Part shown: positions 52,519 through 62,500 of the stretch, piece after piece
Layout: each line of letters begins with the position of its first letter
How positions within the stretch are numbered: the stretch's first letter is position 1
From: an uncultured Collinsella sp.
Lineage (GTDB): Bacteria; Actinomycetota; Coriobacteriia; Coriobacteriales; Coriobacteriaceae
Assembly: GCA_902493515.1 (NCBI GenBank)
Contig: CABUPE010000003.1
Location: forward strand, 1-64,000
Reading direction: 5' to 3'
DNA length: 64,000 nt
Translations under genes and position numbers: made by a program
Notes under the pieces: model-generated
Databases searched by the model: none
The model's input: the letters and a program-made list of their open reading frames with translations, nothing else
Told to the model about the DNA's origin: nothing

Positions 52519-55233
52519 CTACTCGGTACGGGCAACCTGGTCAATGCGGTAGCCCTCAATGGTGTCGCCAGGCTTGATGTCCTGGAAGTTCTCCAGGCCA
52601 ATACCGCCCTCGGAGCCGCTCTTGAGGCTCTTGGCCTCGTCCTTGTAGTGGCGCATCGAGGCGATTTTACCGTTGAAGACCACGATGCCGTCGCGCACCA
52701 GGCGTACGGAATCGGTCACGGCGATCTCGCCCTCTTCGACGCGGACACCGGCGGCGATGCCGACTTTGGGCACCTTGAAGGTGTCCAGAACGGTCGCAGT
52801 GCCCGTGGAGACCTCAACCTCGGTGGGCTTGAGCATGCCGATACGGGCAGCGTCGAGGTCCTCGAGGCACTTGTAGATGACGTCGTAGCAACGGATCTCA
52901 ACGCCCTCGCGCTCGGCGGCGGAGCGGGCCTTGCCGTCGGGACGAACGCCAAAGCCGATGATGATGGCGTTGGAGGCGTCGGCCAGGACCACGTCGGTCT
53001 CGTTGATGGCACCAACGGCGGAGTGGATCGTGTTGATGCGCACCTCGGATTGATCCATCTTGTCGAGGGAGTCCTGAAGGGCCTCGATGGAGCCCTGGAC
53101 GTCGGCCTTGATGATCAGGTTGAGCTCCTTGACCTCGGCGTCGGCGATGGTCTCGAAGAGGTTCTCGAGCGTCACGTGCTTCACGCGGCTCTGCTCCTCG
53201 ATGCGGGCCTTGAGCGAACGCTCGTCGGCCAGGGCGCGAGCCTCACGCTCGTCCTCGAACACGCGGAACTCATCGCCAGCGTTGGGGACGGACTGCAGGC
53301 CCAAGATCTCGACGGCGTCGGAGGGACCGGCCTCGGTGACGGCGTTACCCTTGGGATCGAGCATGGCACGGACGCGGCCATAGGTGAGGCCGGCGACCAG
53401 CGTGTCGCCCACGTGCAGGGTACCGCGGGTCACGAGCACGGTGGCAACCGAGCCGCGGCCCTTGTCGAGCTTAGCCTCGAGGACGTTGCCCGAAGCGAAG
53501 GTGTCAGGGTTGGCCTTGAGCTCGAGCACGTCGGCCTGGAGCAGCACGGTCTCGAGCAGGTCGTCGATACCGATCTTCTGCTTGGCCGAGATGTTGACGA
53601 ACATGTTCTGTCCGCCCCACTCCTCGGGGATGATGCCGTACTCGGTGAGCTCCTGGCGCACACGGTCGGGGTTGGCACCCGGCTTATCGATCTTGTTGAC
53701 GGCGACGACGATGGGAACGCCGGCGGCCTTGGCGTGGTTGATCGACTCGATGGTCTGGGGCATGACGCCGTCGTCGGCGGCCACGATCAGAATGACGATG
53801 TCGGTAACCTTGGCGCCACGGGCACGCATAGCCGTAAAGGTGGCGTGACCCGGGGTATCGATAAAGGTGATCTTGCGGTCGTTGATCATGACCTGCGAAG
53901 CGCCGATGGCCTGCGTAATGCCGCCCGCCTCGCCGGCAGCAACGCCGGTGTGACGGATGGCGTCGAGCAGCGACGTCTTGCCGTGGTCGACGTGGCCCAT
54001 GACGGTGACGACCGGGGCGCGCGGCTTAAGGTCGGCGGGATCGTCGTAGAACGAGAAGGTGTTCTCCTCCTCGGGGGTGATGATCTTGATCTGACGGCCC
54101 AGGTCGTCGGCAACGAGCTCGACGAGGTCGTCGGACATGGACTGCGTCATGGTGAGCGGCGTACCCAGCAGGAACAGGCGCTTGATGATGTCGTTAGCCG
54201 GAACATCAAGCGCCTCGGCAAGCTCCTGGACGGTAACTCCCTGGGAGACCTTGATGGCGTCGAGGTCCTCGGGATTCACGCCCTGGGCCAGCGCCTCCTC
54301 TATCTTGCGCTCCTCCTGAGCCTTGGCAGCCTCGCGCTCGCGCTTCTCCTTGCGCTTCTTGCGGCGACCGGTGGACTCGCGAGAGGCCTCCTCGACGGCG
54401 GCGCGGGCCTCCTCGAGCACCTTCTCGCGGCTGTACTCCTCGGCCTCGCGAGCCATGCGGCTGTAGTGGTCCTCTTCGTTGTTATGACCGCCCTTGCGCT
54501 TCTTGCCCTTGCCCTGCTTATCGGGGTTGGGGAAGTCCATGCCGGCAGCGACGTTGTTGCTGGCGTTGGTGCGATGCCTGTGCGGACGGCTCTCGGAGGC
54601 GTTGCGCTCGGAGTTGTTGTCGGAAGCGTTGCGATCGTTACGACGGCCACCGCGGCGGTCGTTGTTGCCGCCACGACGGTTACCGCGCTCTGCGGCGCGC
54701 TCGGCCTTGGCCTTGTCCTCGGCGTCCTTCTTCTCCTTGAGCACGGTCTCCTGTGCGGCGATCTGGTCGAGCAGCGAACGGAAGCGCGAACCGGAGTCGG
54801 AAGCGGGGACGGCGCGGCGCTGAGCCTCGCGGGCAGCCTCCTCCTTCTCACGGGCAAGGCGCTCCTGCTCGGCCTTCTTCTTGGCCTCGGCCTCGGCGCG
54901 GGCAGCCTCCTCGGCAGCCTGGGCTGCGGCAAACTGGCGGCGCTCCTCCTCGCGGGCCTTCTCGGCGGCGATGCGCTCGCGCTCGGCCTCGGCGGCGCGT
55001 GCGGCCTCCTCGGCGGCAGCCGCCTGCTCCTCGGCCTGCTTGGCGGCCTCGACTTCCTGGGCGCGGGTCTCGATCACCGAGGCGAGCTGCTTGCGGACCA
55101 TGGCGACATAAGCGTCCTCCAAGGTGGAGGAAGCGGACTTAGCGGGAATCTTCATTTCGGCGAGATGACCCATCAGTTCCTTGGAGGTCATGCCGAACTC
55201 TTTGGCCAGGGTGGACACACGGACTTTTGCCAT
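52519..55233 (-). CDS. infB: Translation initiation factor IF-2
   Basis: A 904-aa GTPase that brings fMet-tRNA to the 30S subunit. An IF2-N domain (residues 1-52, [20 protein letters not shown]) is followed by a very long charged Ala/Glu/Lys/Arg-rich linker (about 60-300) with Asn/Arg-rich patches. The G domain has [16 protein letters not shown] near residue 412, [15 protein letters not shown] and [14 protein letters not shown]. Domains II to IV follow ([28 protein letters not shown]). It is 90 nt after nusA, with no ylxR or L7Ae gene between them. Confidence 0.97.
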   Translation of the reverse strand: MAKVRVSTLAKEFGMTSKELMGHLAEMKIPAKSASSTLEDAYVAMVRKQLASVIETRAQEVEAAKQAEEQAAAAEEAARAAEAERERIAAEKAREEERRQFAAAQAAEEAARAEAEAKKKAEQERLAREKEEAAREAQRRAVPASDSGSRFRSLLDQIAAQETVLKEKKDAEDKAKAERAAERGNRRGGNNDRRGGRRNDRNASDNNSERNASESRPHRHRTNASNNVAAGMDFPNPDKQGKGKKRKGGHNNEEDHYSRMAREAEEYSREKVLEEARAAVEEASRESTGRRKKRKEKREREAAKAQEERKIEEALAQGVNPEDLDAIKVSQGVTVQELAEALDVPANDIIKRLFLLGTPLTMTQSMSDDLVELVADDLGRQIKIITPEEENTFSFYDDPADLKPRAPVVTVMGHVDHGKTSLLDAIRHTGVAAGEAGGITQAIGASQVMINDRKITFIDTPGHATFTAMRARGAKVTDIVILIVAADDGVMPQTIESINHAKAAGVPIVVAVNKIDKPGANPDRVRQELTEYGIIPEEWGGQNMFVNISAKQKIGIDDLLETVLLQADVLELKANPDTFASGNVLEAKLDKGRGSVATVLVTRGTLHVGDTLVAGLTYGRVRAMLDPKGNAVTEAGPSDAVEILGLQSVPNAGDEFRVFEDEREARALADERSLKARIEEQSRVKHVTLENLFETIADAEVKELNLIIKADVQGSIEALQDSLDKMDQSEVRINTIHSAVGAINETDVVLADASNAIIIGFGVRPDGKARSAAEREGVEIRCYDVIYKCLEDLDAARIGMLKPTEVEVSTGTATVLDTFKVPKVGIAAGVRVEEGEIAVTDSVRLVRDGIVVFNGKIASMRHYKDEAKSLKSGSEGGIGLENFQDIKPGDTIEGYRIDQVARTE

Positions 55234-55324
55234 ATGACTTCACCTACCCTTTCTGGCACCTTGGGTGCCTAGAGACTGAACGAGCGTGGGAGACGCGCCG
55301 GGACCCGCCCGGCGCGTCCGCGCG

Positions 55325-56572
55325 CTAGATCAGGTCCTCCGCATCATCGAAGGCGTCGGTGTCGTGGACACCGCAGAAACGGGAGCCGGGACGAGCCTGG
55401 TTGCGGCACTGGATGCCGTCCTCGGACACGTACTCGCAGCGGCGGACGTCCCCGTCCTCCTCGTCACCGATCAGGTCGGCGGCGGGCTCCTCGTGAACGG
55501 GAACGTTCTTGAGGATGTCGGCGGCAAGCGTCTCGGACTTGATGTCGATGTGCCAGCCGGTCAGGCGCGCGGCGAGGCGGGCGTTCTGGCCCTCCTTACC
55601 GATGGCGAGGGACAGCTGGTCGTCGGGCACGATGACGCCGGCGTAGGCCTTCTCCTCGTCGATGAGGACGCGGGTGACTTTGGCGGGCGACAGGGCGTTG
55701 GCGACATAGACGGCAGGATCGGCATCCCAAAGGATGACGTCGACGCGCTCGCCACGGAGCTCGCCCACGACAGCGCGAACACGGCTGCCCTTGGGGCCGA
55801 CGCAGGCGCCCACAGGATCCAGACGGTCGTCGAGCGAGTGGACGGCGACCTTGGAGCGCTGGCCGGGCTCGCGGGCGATCGACTTGATCTGGACGGTGCC
55901 CTCATAGATCTCGGGCACCTCCTGCTCAAACAGACGACGCATGAGCTCGGGGTGAGTACGGGAGATGACAATCGGCGGACGGCTGTGCTCGCCACGAACC
56001 GGCTGCAGGTTGGAGTTGGGGTCGCGAACGTCGATGATCACGGCCTTGATGTGCTGGTTGTGCAGATAGCGCTCGCCCATCGGACGCTCGTTGCGCTCGT
56101 TCTCGTAACGACGCTGATCGAAGTGCGGCAACTCGGCCTCGACGCCATCGCGGATCTTGACGATCGTGAAGTCGGGCGTGGACTGCAGCACGGTACCGCT
56201 GATGAGGTCACCGATGCGGCCGGAGAACTCCTCGTAGATCTGCTCACGGGCGGAGTTGCGCACGATGGCGTTGATCTCGGCCTTGGCGTGCTGGGCGGCG
56301 ATGCGGCTCGTGTTCTTGGGAGTGACGTCGATCTCCTCGAACTCGGTGAAGTTGCCCTCCTCGTCCATGGAATCGTCGATCGGCTCCAGGCGGTAGACGT
56401 AGATCTTGCCGGTGGTGCGGTCGATGGTCACCTTGGCGCCCCACTCAAGATGCAGGATCTCGGCATAGCTCTTGGCGAGCGACTGCTCCAGGCGGTCGAT
56501 CAGGTAGAGCTGGTCGATGTGCTTCTCCTGGCAAAGCTCCATCAGGGCGGACATCATGTCGGATGCTGCCAT
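55325..56572 (-). CDS. nusA: Transcription factor NusA with a C-terminal Cys/His motif
   Basis: A 415-aa elongation and termination factor. The N-terminal domain (residues 1-125) starts [20 protein letters not shown]. The S1 domain includes [15 protein letters not shown]1 and KH2 include [18 protein letters not shown] and [20 protein letters not shown]. After residue 370 is a short tail, [18 protein letters not shown] then SRFCGVHD, that fits a CxxH-type zinc site and is not part of usual NusA. The gene lies between rimP and infB and the ATG has GGAAAG upstream. Confidence 0.93.
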   Translation of the reverse strand: MAASDMMSALMELCQEKHIDQLYLIDRLEQSLAKSYAEILHLEWGAKVTIDRTTGKIYVYRLEPIDDSMDEEGNFTEFEEIDVTPKNTSRIAAQHAKAEINAIVRNSAREQIYEEFSGRIGDLISGTVLQSTPDFTIVKIRDGVEAELPHFDQRRYENERNERPMGERYLHNQHIKAVIIDVRDPNSNLQPVRGEHSRPPIVISRTHPELMRRLFEQEVPEIYEGTVQIKSIAREPGQRSKVAVHSLDDRLDPVGACVGPKGSRVRAVVGELRGERVDVILWDADPAVYVANALSPAKVTRVLIDEEKAYAGVIVPDDQLSLAIGKEGQNARLAARLTGWHIDIKSETLAADILKNVPVHEEPAADLIGDEEDGDVRRCEYVSEDGIQCRNQARPGSRFCGVHDTDAFDDAEDLI

Positions 56573-56573
56573 C

Positions 56574-57068
56574 TTACTTTCCTTCCTTCGCGGGCTTGAA
56601 GTCGTAGGTGGGCTTCAACTTGCACTTTTTAACATCAGAGAAATCGAGGGTGACGGACTCGCCGTCCTCGAGCTCGAGGGTCACGTTCGCCTCGGTGGCG
56701 GCGGCAATCTTGCCGGCGTACTTGCGACGGCCCTCGGTGGCGGTGGAGGTGAGCTCGCAGTTCTCGCCCACAAAGCGGGCAAAGTCGCACGGGCGGCGTA
56801 GCGGGCGCGCCATGCCCGGGCTCGACACCTCGAGCGTATAACTCGAAGAGATGGGGTCGAGCTCCTCAATCACATCGCCGACCCACTTGGTGTTGGCCGT
56901 GACGTCGTTGAGCGACAGGCTCTGACCCTCGGCACCCTCGATACGCACGCGCACGCAGGGGGCCTTGGTGGCACCCACGAGCTCGACGTCGACGATGTCG
57001 ACATCGTGCTGGGGAGCGACGGCCTCGAGCGCGTCGATGATCGCCTGCTCGGTCTTGGTCTTGACCAT
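56574..57068 (-). CDS. rimP: Ribosome maturation factor RimP
   Basis: A 164-aa 30S maturation factor. Conserved blocks are IDALEAVAPQHDVDIVDVEL, SSSYTLEVSSPGMARPLRRP (the family signature) and a C-terminal barrel with VTLDFSDVKKCKLKPTYDF. ATG 57068 has GGAGGTGCC upstream. The open frame further upstream passes through a terminator hairpin and is not coding. It is the first gene of the rimP-nusA-infB operon. Confidence 0.93.
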   Translation of the reverse strand: MVKTKTEQAIIDALEAVAPQHDVDIVDVELVGATKAPCVRVRIEGAEGQSLSLNDVTANTKWVGDVIEELDPISSSYTLEVSSPGMARPLRRPCDFARFVGENCELTSTATEGRRKYAGKIAAATEANVTLELEDGESVTLDFSDVKKCKLKPTYDFKPAKEGK

Positions 57069-57088
57069 TGCGGCACCTCCATCCATAC

Positions 57089-57118
57089 AAAAAAGAAGCG
57101 GGGCCGAAACCCCACTTC
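57089..57118 (-). terminator. Hairpin with T run in the rimP leader (possible attenuator)
   Basis: A 9-bp stem with one wobble (57095-57103 and 57110-57118, loop of 6) is followed on the minus strand by TTTTTT. It lies only 21 nt before the rimP start and downstream of the separate leuS terminator. It could be a transcription attenuator controlling the rimP-nusA operon, for example by NusA itself, or a second terminator for leuS. Confidence 0.7.
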
Positions 57119-57261
57119 TTTCAATTACAACTTCATTTGCAAGCAAACTATACCAATAGCTGCGGAAACGTGCAAGCACAGTACGAATCTGCAGGTCAGC
57201 GTGCGCACAGCTTCTCCACAAGAATAGGACAATTGACCGCAGACATCAGGGCAGGTATATG

Positions 57262-57297
57262 AAAAACGAGGGACGACCCAACCGGATCGCCCCTCGT
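57262..57297 (-). terminator. Intrinsic terminator of leuS
   Basis: A 14-bp stem with two mismatches (57266-57279 and 57284-57297, loop GGTT on the minus strand) is followed by a T run. It lies 30 nt past the leuS stop. Confidence 0.85.
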
Positions 57298-57326
57298 CTT
57301 TTATGCGTCAGTTAAGCGCGCAGTGC

Positions 57327-59903
57327 TTACTTGACCACCAGGTTGACCAGCTTGCCGGGCACGCAGATGGCCTTGACGACCGTCTTGCCCTCGAGCCACT
57401 TGGCGACGGCGGCCTCGGCGGCAGCCTGCATATCCTCATTGAAGGCATCGCGGGCCACGTCGACGCGGCCGCGGACCTTGCCGAGAACCTGTACGACGAT
57501 CTGCACCGTGTCCTCGATGGACTCGGCCAGGTCGAACTCGGGCCAGGCGGCGGTGTAGGCGTTGCCCTCGCAGCCGAGGGCCTCGTGCCACAGCTCGTCG
57601 GCCCAGAACGGGCAGATGGGGGCAAGGACGCTCACGATATCCTTGGCCACGCCGTAGCACAAAGCCTTGTCGCGGGCAGTACCCTCGGTGGCGTTGAGGT
57701 AGGCGCTCGCCGCGTTGACGAGCTCCATGACGGCCGAGATGGCGGTGTTGAACTGGCCGCGATCGAAGTCCTCGGTGCACTTGGCGATGGTGCGGTGACG
57801 CTCGCGATAGAGCTTCATCGCAACCTCGTCGAGCGCGGACTTGTCGAAGGCCACGTTGGCGTCACCGGACTGGACGAGCTGCCAAACGATACGCCAGGCG
57901 CGCTTGATGAAGCGGTTGGCGCCCTCAACGGCCTTGGGATCCCAGTCGAAGTCCTTCTCGGGCGGAGCGATAAACAGGATCGCCAGACGCATGGTGTCGG
58001 CACCGTAGGGCTCGATGACCGAGCTCGGGGGCACGACGTTGCCCTTGGACTTGGACATGGTGTCGCCGTTCTCGTCCTTGACCATGCCCTGGCACAGCAG
58101 GTTGGTGAAGGGCTCGTCCACACTCAGCAGACCCAGGTCGCGCAGTGCCTTGGTAAAGAAGCGGCTGTAGAGCAGGTGCAGAATGGCGTGCTCGATGCCG
58201 CCGATGTAGTTATCGACGGGCATCCAACGGTCGGCGGCCTCGCGGGAGAAGGGCAGCTCGGTGTTGTGCGGATCGGTATAGCGAAGGTAATACCAGCTGG
58301 AGCAGGTGAAGGTGTCCATGGTATCGGTCTCGCGTTTGGCCGGGCGACCGCAGACCGGGCAGGTGGTCTCGTAGAACTCCTTGCACTCGGCGAGGGTTTC
58401 GCCGGCGCCCAGGTCAAGGTTCTCAGGCAGCGTCACTGGCAGCTGATCCTCGGGCACGGGCACGATGCCGCAGTGCTCGCAATGGATAGCCGGGATGGGG
58501 TTACCCCAATAGCGCTGACGGGAAATGAGCCAGTCGCGCAGGCGGAACTCGACCTTGCGACGACCGCAGCCCATGGCCTCGAGGTCGGCCACGATAGCAG
58601 ACTCGCCCTCGGAGTGCTTACCGCCGCGCATGCCGGTGTACTTGCCGGACTGGACCAGCGTGCCCTCGGCAGCGTGGGCGCAATCCCAGTCGACGGTCTC
58701 GGCATGGAAGGTATCGATGGTCTCGCCGCTGGCCTCGACGGCAGCGCGATCGTCATCGTCCAGGATGATCGGCACGATCGGCAGGTCGTACTTGCGGGCA
58801 AACTCAAAGTCGCGCTGGTCGCCACAGGGAACGGCCATGACGGCACCGGTACCGTAGTCGGCAACGACATAATCGGCAACCCACACGGGGACCTTCTCGC
58901 CGTTGACGGGGTTTACCACATAGCGGCCCGTGAAGGCACCGTGCTTCTCGAGGGTGCCCTGGGCACGCTCGACGGCAGAGATATGCTTGGAGTCCTCGAC
59001 AATCTTGGTCACGGCCTCCTCGTACTCCGTGCCCTCGACGAGCTCATGCAGGCCGGCGTACTCGGGAGCCAGGACAAAGAAGGAGACGCCAAAAAGGGTA
59101 TCGGCACGCGTGGTAAAGACGGTAATCTTGCCCTCATCGCCCTCAATGGGCTCACCATCCTGGTCGCACAGGGTAAAGTCGACCTCGGCGCCCTCGGAGC
59201 GACCGATCCAGTTGGCCTGCATCTGCTTGACGCGCTCGGGCCAGCCGGGGAGCTTCTCCAAGTCGTCGAGCAGCTCCTGAGAGTACTCGGTAATCTTGTA
59301 GTACCACTGCTCAAGGTCGCGCTTCTCGGGCTCGGTGCCGCAGCGCCAGCACTTGCCCTCGGTAACCTGCTCGTTGGCCAGAACGGTCTTACAGGTGGGG
59401 CACCAGTTGACCGGGTTCTTCTTGCGATAGACCAGGCCCTTTTCCCACATCTTCTCAAAGATCCACTGACCCCAGCGGTAGTAGTCGGGGCTGCAGGTCT
59501 TGACCATGCGATCCAGATCGTAGGAGAAGCCCATGCGCTTCATCGTGGCGAGCGCCTGATCCATGTTCTTATACGTCCAGGCGGCAGCCTGCGTGTTGTG
59601 CTTGATGGCGGCGTTCTCGGCAGGCAGGCCAAAGGCGTCAAAGCCGATGGGGTGCAGCACGTCGTAGCCGCGCATGCGGGCCTGACGGGCCATGGCATCG
59701 CCGATGGTATAGTTGCGCGCGTGGCCCATGTGCAGGTCGCCCGACGGATACGGGAACATCTCGAGCACGTACTTCTTGGGCTTGCTGTCGTCGGTGTCGA
59801 CGGCAAAGAGGTTGGAGTCCTCCCAGGCCTTCATCCACCTGGACTCAATGGCCTGCGCGTCGTAGACAGGGATCTCGTCCTTATGATCTGTGCAATCGCA
59901 CAT
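57327..59903 (-). CDS. leuS: Leucyl-tRNA synthetase
   Basis: An 858-aa class I synthetase charging tRNA-Leu, with a CP1 editing domain. The HIGH-type box is [17 protein letters not shown] near residue 55; the KMSKS-type loop is [14 protein letters not shown] near residue 615. Zinc Cys pairs are [12 protein letters not shown] and [11 protein letters not shown], with a second site at [12 protein letters not shown]. The editing domain includes [20 protein letters not shown] 59903 has AAAGGAG upstream. The open frame continues to 60029 across the palindromic leader but that part is not coding. It is flanked by its own terminator. Confidence 0.97.
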   Translation of the reverse strand: MCDCTDHKDEIPVYDAQAIESRWMKAWEDSNLFAVDTDDSKPKKYVLEMFPYPSGDLHMGHARNYTIGDAMARQARMRGYDVLHPIGFDAFGLPAENAAIKHNTQAAAWTYKNMDQALATMKRMGFSYDLDRMVKTCSPDYYRWGQWIFEKMWEKGLVYRKKNPVNWCPTCKTVLANEQVTEGKCWRCGTEPEKRDLEQWYYKITEYSQELLDDLEKLPGWPERVKQMQANWIGRSEGAEVDFTLCDQDGEPIEGDEGKITVFTTRADTLFGVSFFVLAPEYAGLHELVEGTEYEEAVTKIVEDSKHISAVERAQGTLEKHGAFTGRYVVNPVNGEKVPVWVADYVVADYGTGAVMAVPCGDQRDFEFARKYDLPIVPIILDDDDRAAVEASGETIDTFHAETVDWDCAHAAEGTLVQSGKYTGMRGGKHSEGESAIVADLEAMGCGRRKVEFRLRDWLISRQRYWGNPIPAIHCEHCGIVPVPEDQLPVTLPENLDLGAGETLAECKEFYETTCPVCGRPAKRETDTMDTFTCSSWYYLRYTDPHNTELPFSREAADRWMPVDNYIGGIEHAILHLLYSRFFTKALRDLGLLSVDEPFTNLLCQGMVKDENGDTMSKSKGNVVPPSSVIEPYGADTMRLAILFIAPPEKDFDWDPKAVEGANRFIKRAWRIVWQLVQSGDANVAFDKSALDEVAMKLYRERHRTIAKCTEDFDRGQFNTAISAVMELVNAASAYLNATEGTARDKALCYGVAKDIVSVLAPICPFWADELWHEALGCEGNAYTAAWPEFDLAESIEDTVQIVVQVLGKVRGRVDVARDAFNEDMQAAAEAAVAKWLEGKTVVKAICVPGKLVNLVVK

Positions 59904-59929
59904 ATCAGCTCCTTTGTTATCTCGGTTGG

Positions 59930-60047
59930 GGCGGGGCGTTCTTACCTTTGCTCGCTGCTGCGGACAGTCCTGCTCGCACGAAGAGCACATTAAGTGCTCT
60001 TCGGCTCGTGCGGAACTTGCAGCGAGCAAAGGTAAGAACGCCCCGCC
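59930..60047. repeat. 118-nt palindromic element in the leuS leader
   Basis: Two arms of 29 nt (59930-59958 and 60019-60047) are perfect inverted copies. They contain GGGGCGTTCTTACC on one side and its complement on the other. Inside is a second hairpin with a 9-bp stem GAAGAGCAC/GTGCTCTTC (59980-59988 and 59994-60002) and a further short pair. No T tail follows on either strand, so it is not a standard terminator. It lies 27 nt upstream of the leuS start and downstream of the methyltransferase gene. If transcription starts at the upstream -10, the element is in the leuS 5' leader. Confidence 0.8.
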
Positions 60048-60065
60048 ACATCGTTAACTCGCATG

Positions 60066-60074
60066 ATGATAGCA
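60066..60074 (-). promoter_or_regulatory. Possible extended -10 promoter of leuS
   Basis: The minus strand reads TGCTATCAT, an extended -10 (TGnTATCAT). No good -35 is seen, as is usual for extended -10 promoters. Transcription from here would put the 118-nt palindrome into the leader RNA. Confidence 0.4.
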
Positions 60075-60116
60075 AATCACGAAATACAAGGTGTATGCAA
60101 CTTGCAACAAACCGAA

Positions 60117-61466
60117 CTATCGAATACTCCAAGTCAACTGGCTTGAGTTTTTATATCTTGAATACGGGAAGCCTTCGAACAAGTCTTTATTGTTGTCATT
60201 GGACTTCGACATGTCTTTAAGAATTGACTTGCCTATAGCCTCCCCCAAAGCAATGGGAACAGCGTTGCCGATTTGCCTATATATATCGCTAATATCACCT
60301 CGGAAAATCCAATCATCCGGAAAGCCCTGAATGGCACGATATTCCTCAATTGAAAGAGGGCGATCTTCTGTGGGGTGGCACAAATCGGTAGCAGGCATTG
60401 TCGGGCTTGTGACTAAAGTTGGAGAAGGCCGATCATTCCATATTCTTCTATAAAAACCCGTTTTACCGCCTCCAAGCCGGTACGCTTTCCCCATCGCCTC
60501 TTCCTGAAGCTCCACAGGCAAATTCTTCCAATACTCACCCTCTTTAAGCAACTTAAAATACTTAAGCCTTTTTTCCGGAAACTGAACGTAATGGTGTTCG
60601 TCTTTTAATCCCCGAACGGCATCTGAAAAAGTCATCCAAGGATTAAGTTGCCACTTGGGGTCATTTGAATTCGTGGGGGTCAGCCAATCACAGATTGAGC
60701 CGTCTCGTTTAGCAATCAAGACAACTCTCTCCCTAATTTGAGGAGCCCCAAAATTCGCAGCATTATACAAATTGAAGCTCACGCCATAGCCCATTGATTC
60801 AAGTTTGTTCAGAACCGTTTTCATAGCGCCGCCGTGTACGGACTTTCCGCCGGCTTCCAAAGGATAAGCCGTAGACAAAAGTCCCCTGACATTTTCGATT
60901 ACCAAGTACTTCGGTCGGAGATGATCAGCAAGATCCAGATATTTTAGGAATACGTTGCCTCTAATGTCATCGAAAGCGCGACGCGCTCCAGCTGTAGAAA
61001 ATGCTTGGCAAGGAGGCCCGCCAAACATTACATCTATACCCCTTTTGGGGCTAATGCCCGAATAATCAAATACCCGATCGGGAGTAACCTTATTAATATC
61101 TCCTAACAAACCAACATTAGGCCGATTGGACGCAATAGTCATTCGACACTTCGTGTCATTTTCACAGAAAAGACTGGACGAAATACCGGCCCTCTCCATA
61201 CCATAATCCAAGCCAAGCGCCCCAGAAAAAAAAGAAACCGCAGTTAATGCCGAATCAACTACTTCAGTAGCGCGATGGTCTGCGGGAGCGAAGCATAGAT
61301 TTTTTTTCCTCATAAAACTGATTATATCGTTCTCTCTATAGACCCTACGCTTACCAACAAGCGCATAATTGAGATCTCCGTTACGAGATAGTCTTGTAAC
61401 AGTCTGAGATGTCACCCCAAGACGGCTCGCAACTTCCGCGGAAGACAGTATCGCCTCATTTTCCAA
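60117..61466 (-). CDS. DNA (cytosine-5)-methyltransferase with an N-terminal HTH domain
   Basis: A 449-aa C5-cytosine methyltransferase, the protective half of a type II R-M system. The first 60 residues form a MerR/excisionase-like HTH (LSSAEVASRLGVTSQTVTRL, then KRRVYRENDIISFM). The motifs follow in order: I (SFFSGALGLDYGMERAG), IV with the catalytic Cys (FGGPPCQAFST), VI (VIENVRGLLS), VIII (QIRERVVLIA) and X (IYRQIGNAVP). The start is a TTG behind GGAG. The region is AT-rich compared with both neighbours, which suggests transfer. It diverges from the endonuclease gene at 61578. Confidence 0.93.
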   Translation of the reverse strand: MENEAILSSAEVASRLGVTSQTVTRLSRNGDLNYALVGKRRVYRENDIISFMRKKNLCFAPADHRATEVVDSALTAVSFFSGALGLDYGMERAGISSSLFCENDTKCRMTIASNRPNVGLLGDINKVTPDRVFDYSGISPKRGIDVMFGGPPCQAFSTAGARRAFDDIRGNVFLKYLDLADHLRPKYLVIENVRGLLSTAYPLEAGGKSVHGGAMKTVLNKLESMGYGVSFNLYNAANFGAPQIRERVVLIAKRDGSICDWLTPTNSNDPKWQLNPWMTFSDAVRGLKDEHHYVQFPEKRLKYFKLLKEGEYWKNLPVELQEEAMGKAYRLGGGKTGFYRRIWNDRPSPTLVTSPTMPATDLCHPTEDRPLSIEEYRAIQGFPDDWIFRGDISDIYRQIGNAVPIALGEAIGKSILKDMSKSNDNNKDLFEGFPYSRYKNSSQLTWSIR

Positions 61467-61512
61467 AATGGACTCCAGTAATTAAGTAATTGAACATTTT
61501 TTAGTCCATTTT
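61465..61512. promoter_or_regulatory. Inverted-repeat control region between the R-M genes
   Basis: The arm AAAATGGACT (61465-61474) and its exact inverse AGTCCATTTT (61503-61512) are 28 nt apart. The first covers the ribosome binding site and TTG start of the methyltransferase gene. The second overlaps a probable -35 (TTTAAT, 61510-61515) of the endonuclease gene, whose extended -10 is TGTATAGG at 61531-61538 (17-nt spacer). This fits binding by the HTH domain of the methyltransferase to set the balance of the two genes. Confidence 0.6.
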
Positions 61513-61577
61513 AATTCAAAGATACGCTTGTGTATAGGTTTTATCTAGTTGAAAATCAACACAAAGGAGGCACGACC

Positions 61578-62441
61578 ATGGCTAAAAACGCAAAACGTGA
61601 AGATGTCAAAAAGAAATTATCGGAATCACTGAATTACTGCAACTCGCATCACATTCCGGCACAAGAACTCTTTGAATCCATCGCGGACCGAACAATTAAC
61701 AACGAAACCTGTCGCTATGACGCCGATGAAAGAAAAAGGGAAATGAAGTCGCTATTTCCCATTCTTCTCCAAGCCGAAACCTCAGCAATGATTCCCTCGA
61801 TTCCAATGAAGCCAGATATACTCGAATTAGACTCGAAAGCATTTTTGGAACTTTGGCTAAACAAATGGATTTCAAAATTTCTTTCGGGATGGCAGTCGCT
61901 TCCAAGTGAATATGTCGCGAATCCCAAAAAGACGGTTACCGATGAAGCACTGATACATATGGTAATGGATGCAAAACACGCAGGATCAAAAGAGCGCGCT
62001 TACGAGTGGGCGGCGCACCACAATTTATTCATGAGTGCTGAAAATATAGGTGGCAACCTATTGGAGGAGTACATATATTCAAAAATTAAGCCATATGGAT
62101 GGATTTGGTGCAGAGGGAAGATTCTCACGGCAATCGACTTTTGCAACGATGAATGCACTGCCATGTTTCAGGTAAAAAACAAAACGAATACTGAAAATAG
62201 TTCAGGAAAGGGTTTCAGGGAATCCTGCGGCGCAAAAGCATGGAATCGAATGAAGGCGGAGCGTCGTAACGGAAAGATTGAAACGTATTGGCCAAAGTTG
62301 ATTGAAATTGTTCGAGAGGGCAGTACGGTAGATAGACCTGTTCCGAATGAACTCGTCACCGAAGCAGACTATTTGGATTTTGTTTCAAACACGGTCAGAA
62401 ACAATCCTTATCTGATTAGCGAAAGAGAAGGAGACCTATAA
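61578..62441 (+). CDS. Type II restriction endonuclease, probably SinI/AvaII-like
   Basis: A 287-aa protein divergent from the methyltransferase, with AAAGGAGG 7 nt before ATG 61578. It resembles the SinI family (GGWCC cutters such as SinI and AvaII) in general layout; this is from memory and moderate. Residues near ENIGGNLLEEYIYSKI and WIWCRGKILTAIDFCND, followed by AMFQVKNKTNTENSSGKG, look like a PD-(D/E)xK core, with Asp in IDF and then QVKNK. Codon use and base composition are AT-rich as in the methyltransferase gene. Recognition sequence is not proven by anything seen here. Confidence 0.7.
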   Translation: MAKNAKREDVKKKLSESLNYCNSHHIPAQELFESIADRTINNETCRYDADERKREMKSLFPILLQAETSAMIPSIPMKPDILELDSKAFLELWLNKWISKFLSGWQSLPSEYVANPKKTVTDEALIHMVMDAKHAGSKERAYEWAAHHNLFMSAENIGGNLLEEYIYSKIKPYGWIWCRGKILTAIDFCNDECTAMFQVKNKTNTENSSGKGFRESCGAKAWNRMKAERRNGKIETYWPKLIEIVREGSTVDRPVPNELVTEADYLDFVSNTVRNNPYLISEREGDL

Positions 62442-62442
62442 C

Positions 62443-62482
62443 AAAATGGGATCGCAATCCAACAGACACGCGACCCCATTTT
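62443..62482. terminator. Bidirectional terminator between the endonuclease gene and guaB
   Basis: A 13-bp stem with one mismatch (AAAATGGGATCGC at 62443-62455 with its inverse at 62470-62482) separates two convergent genes. The outer A and T runs serve both directions. Confidence 0.75.
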
Positions 62483-62500
62483 CATCAAATTATTTAGTAA

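Noticed and set aside
52648..55272. 874-codon open frame opposite infB
   Set aside because: Low-complexity Leu/Gly/Ala translation caused by the repetitive Ala/Glu/Lys codons of IF-2 read backwards.
57303..59993. 896-codon open frame opposite leuS
   Set aside because: Gly/Val/Leu/Ala/Asp-rich shadow of leuS, no start signal and no domain.
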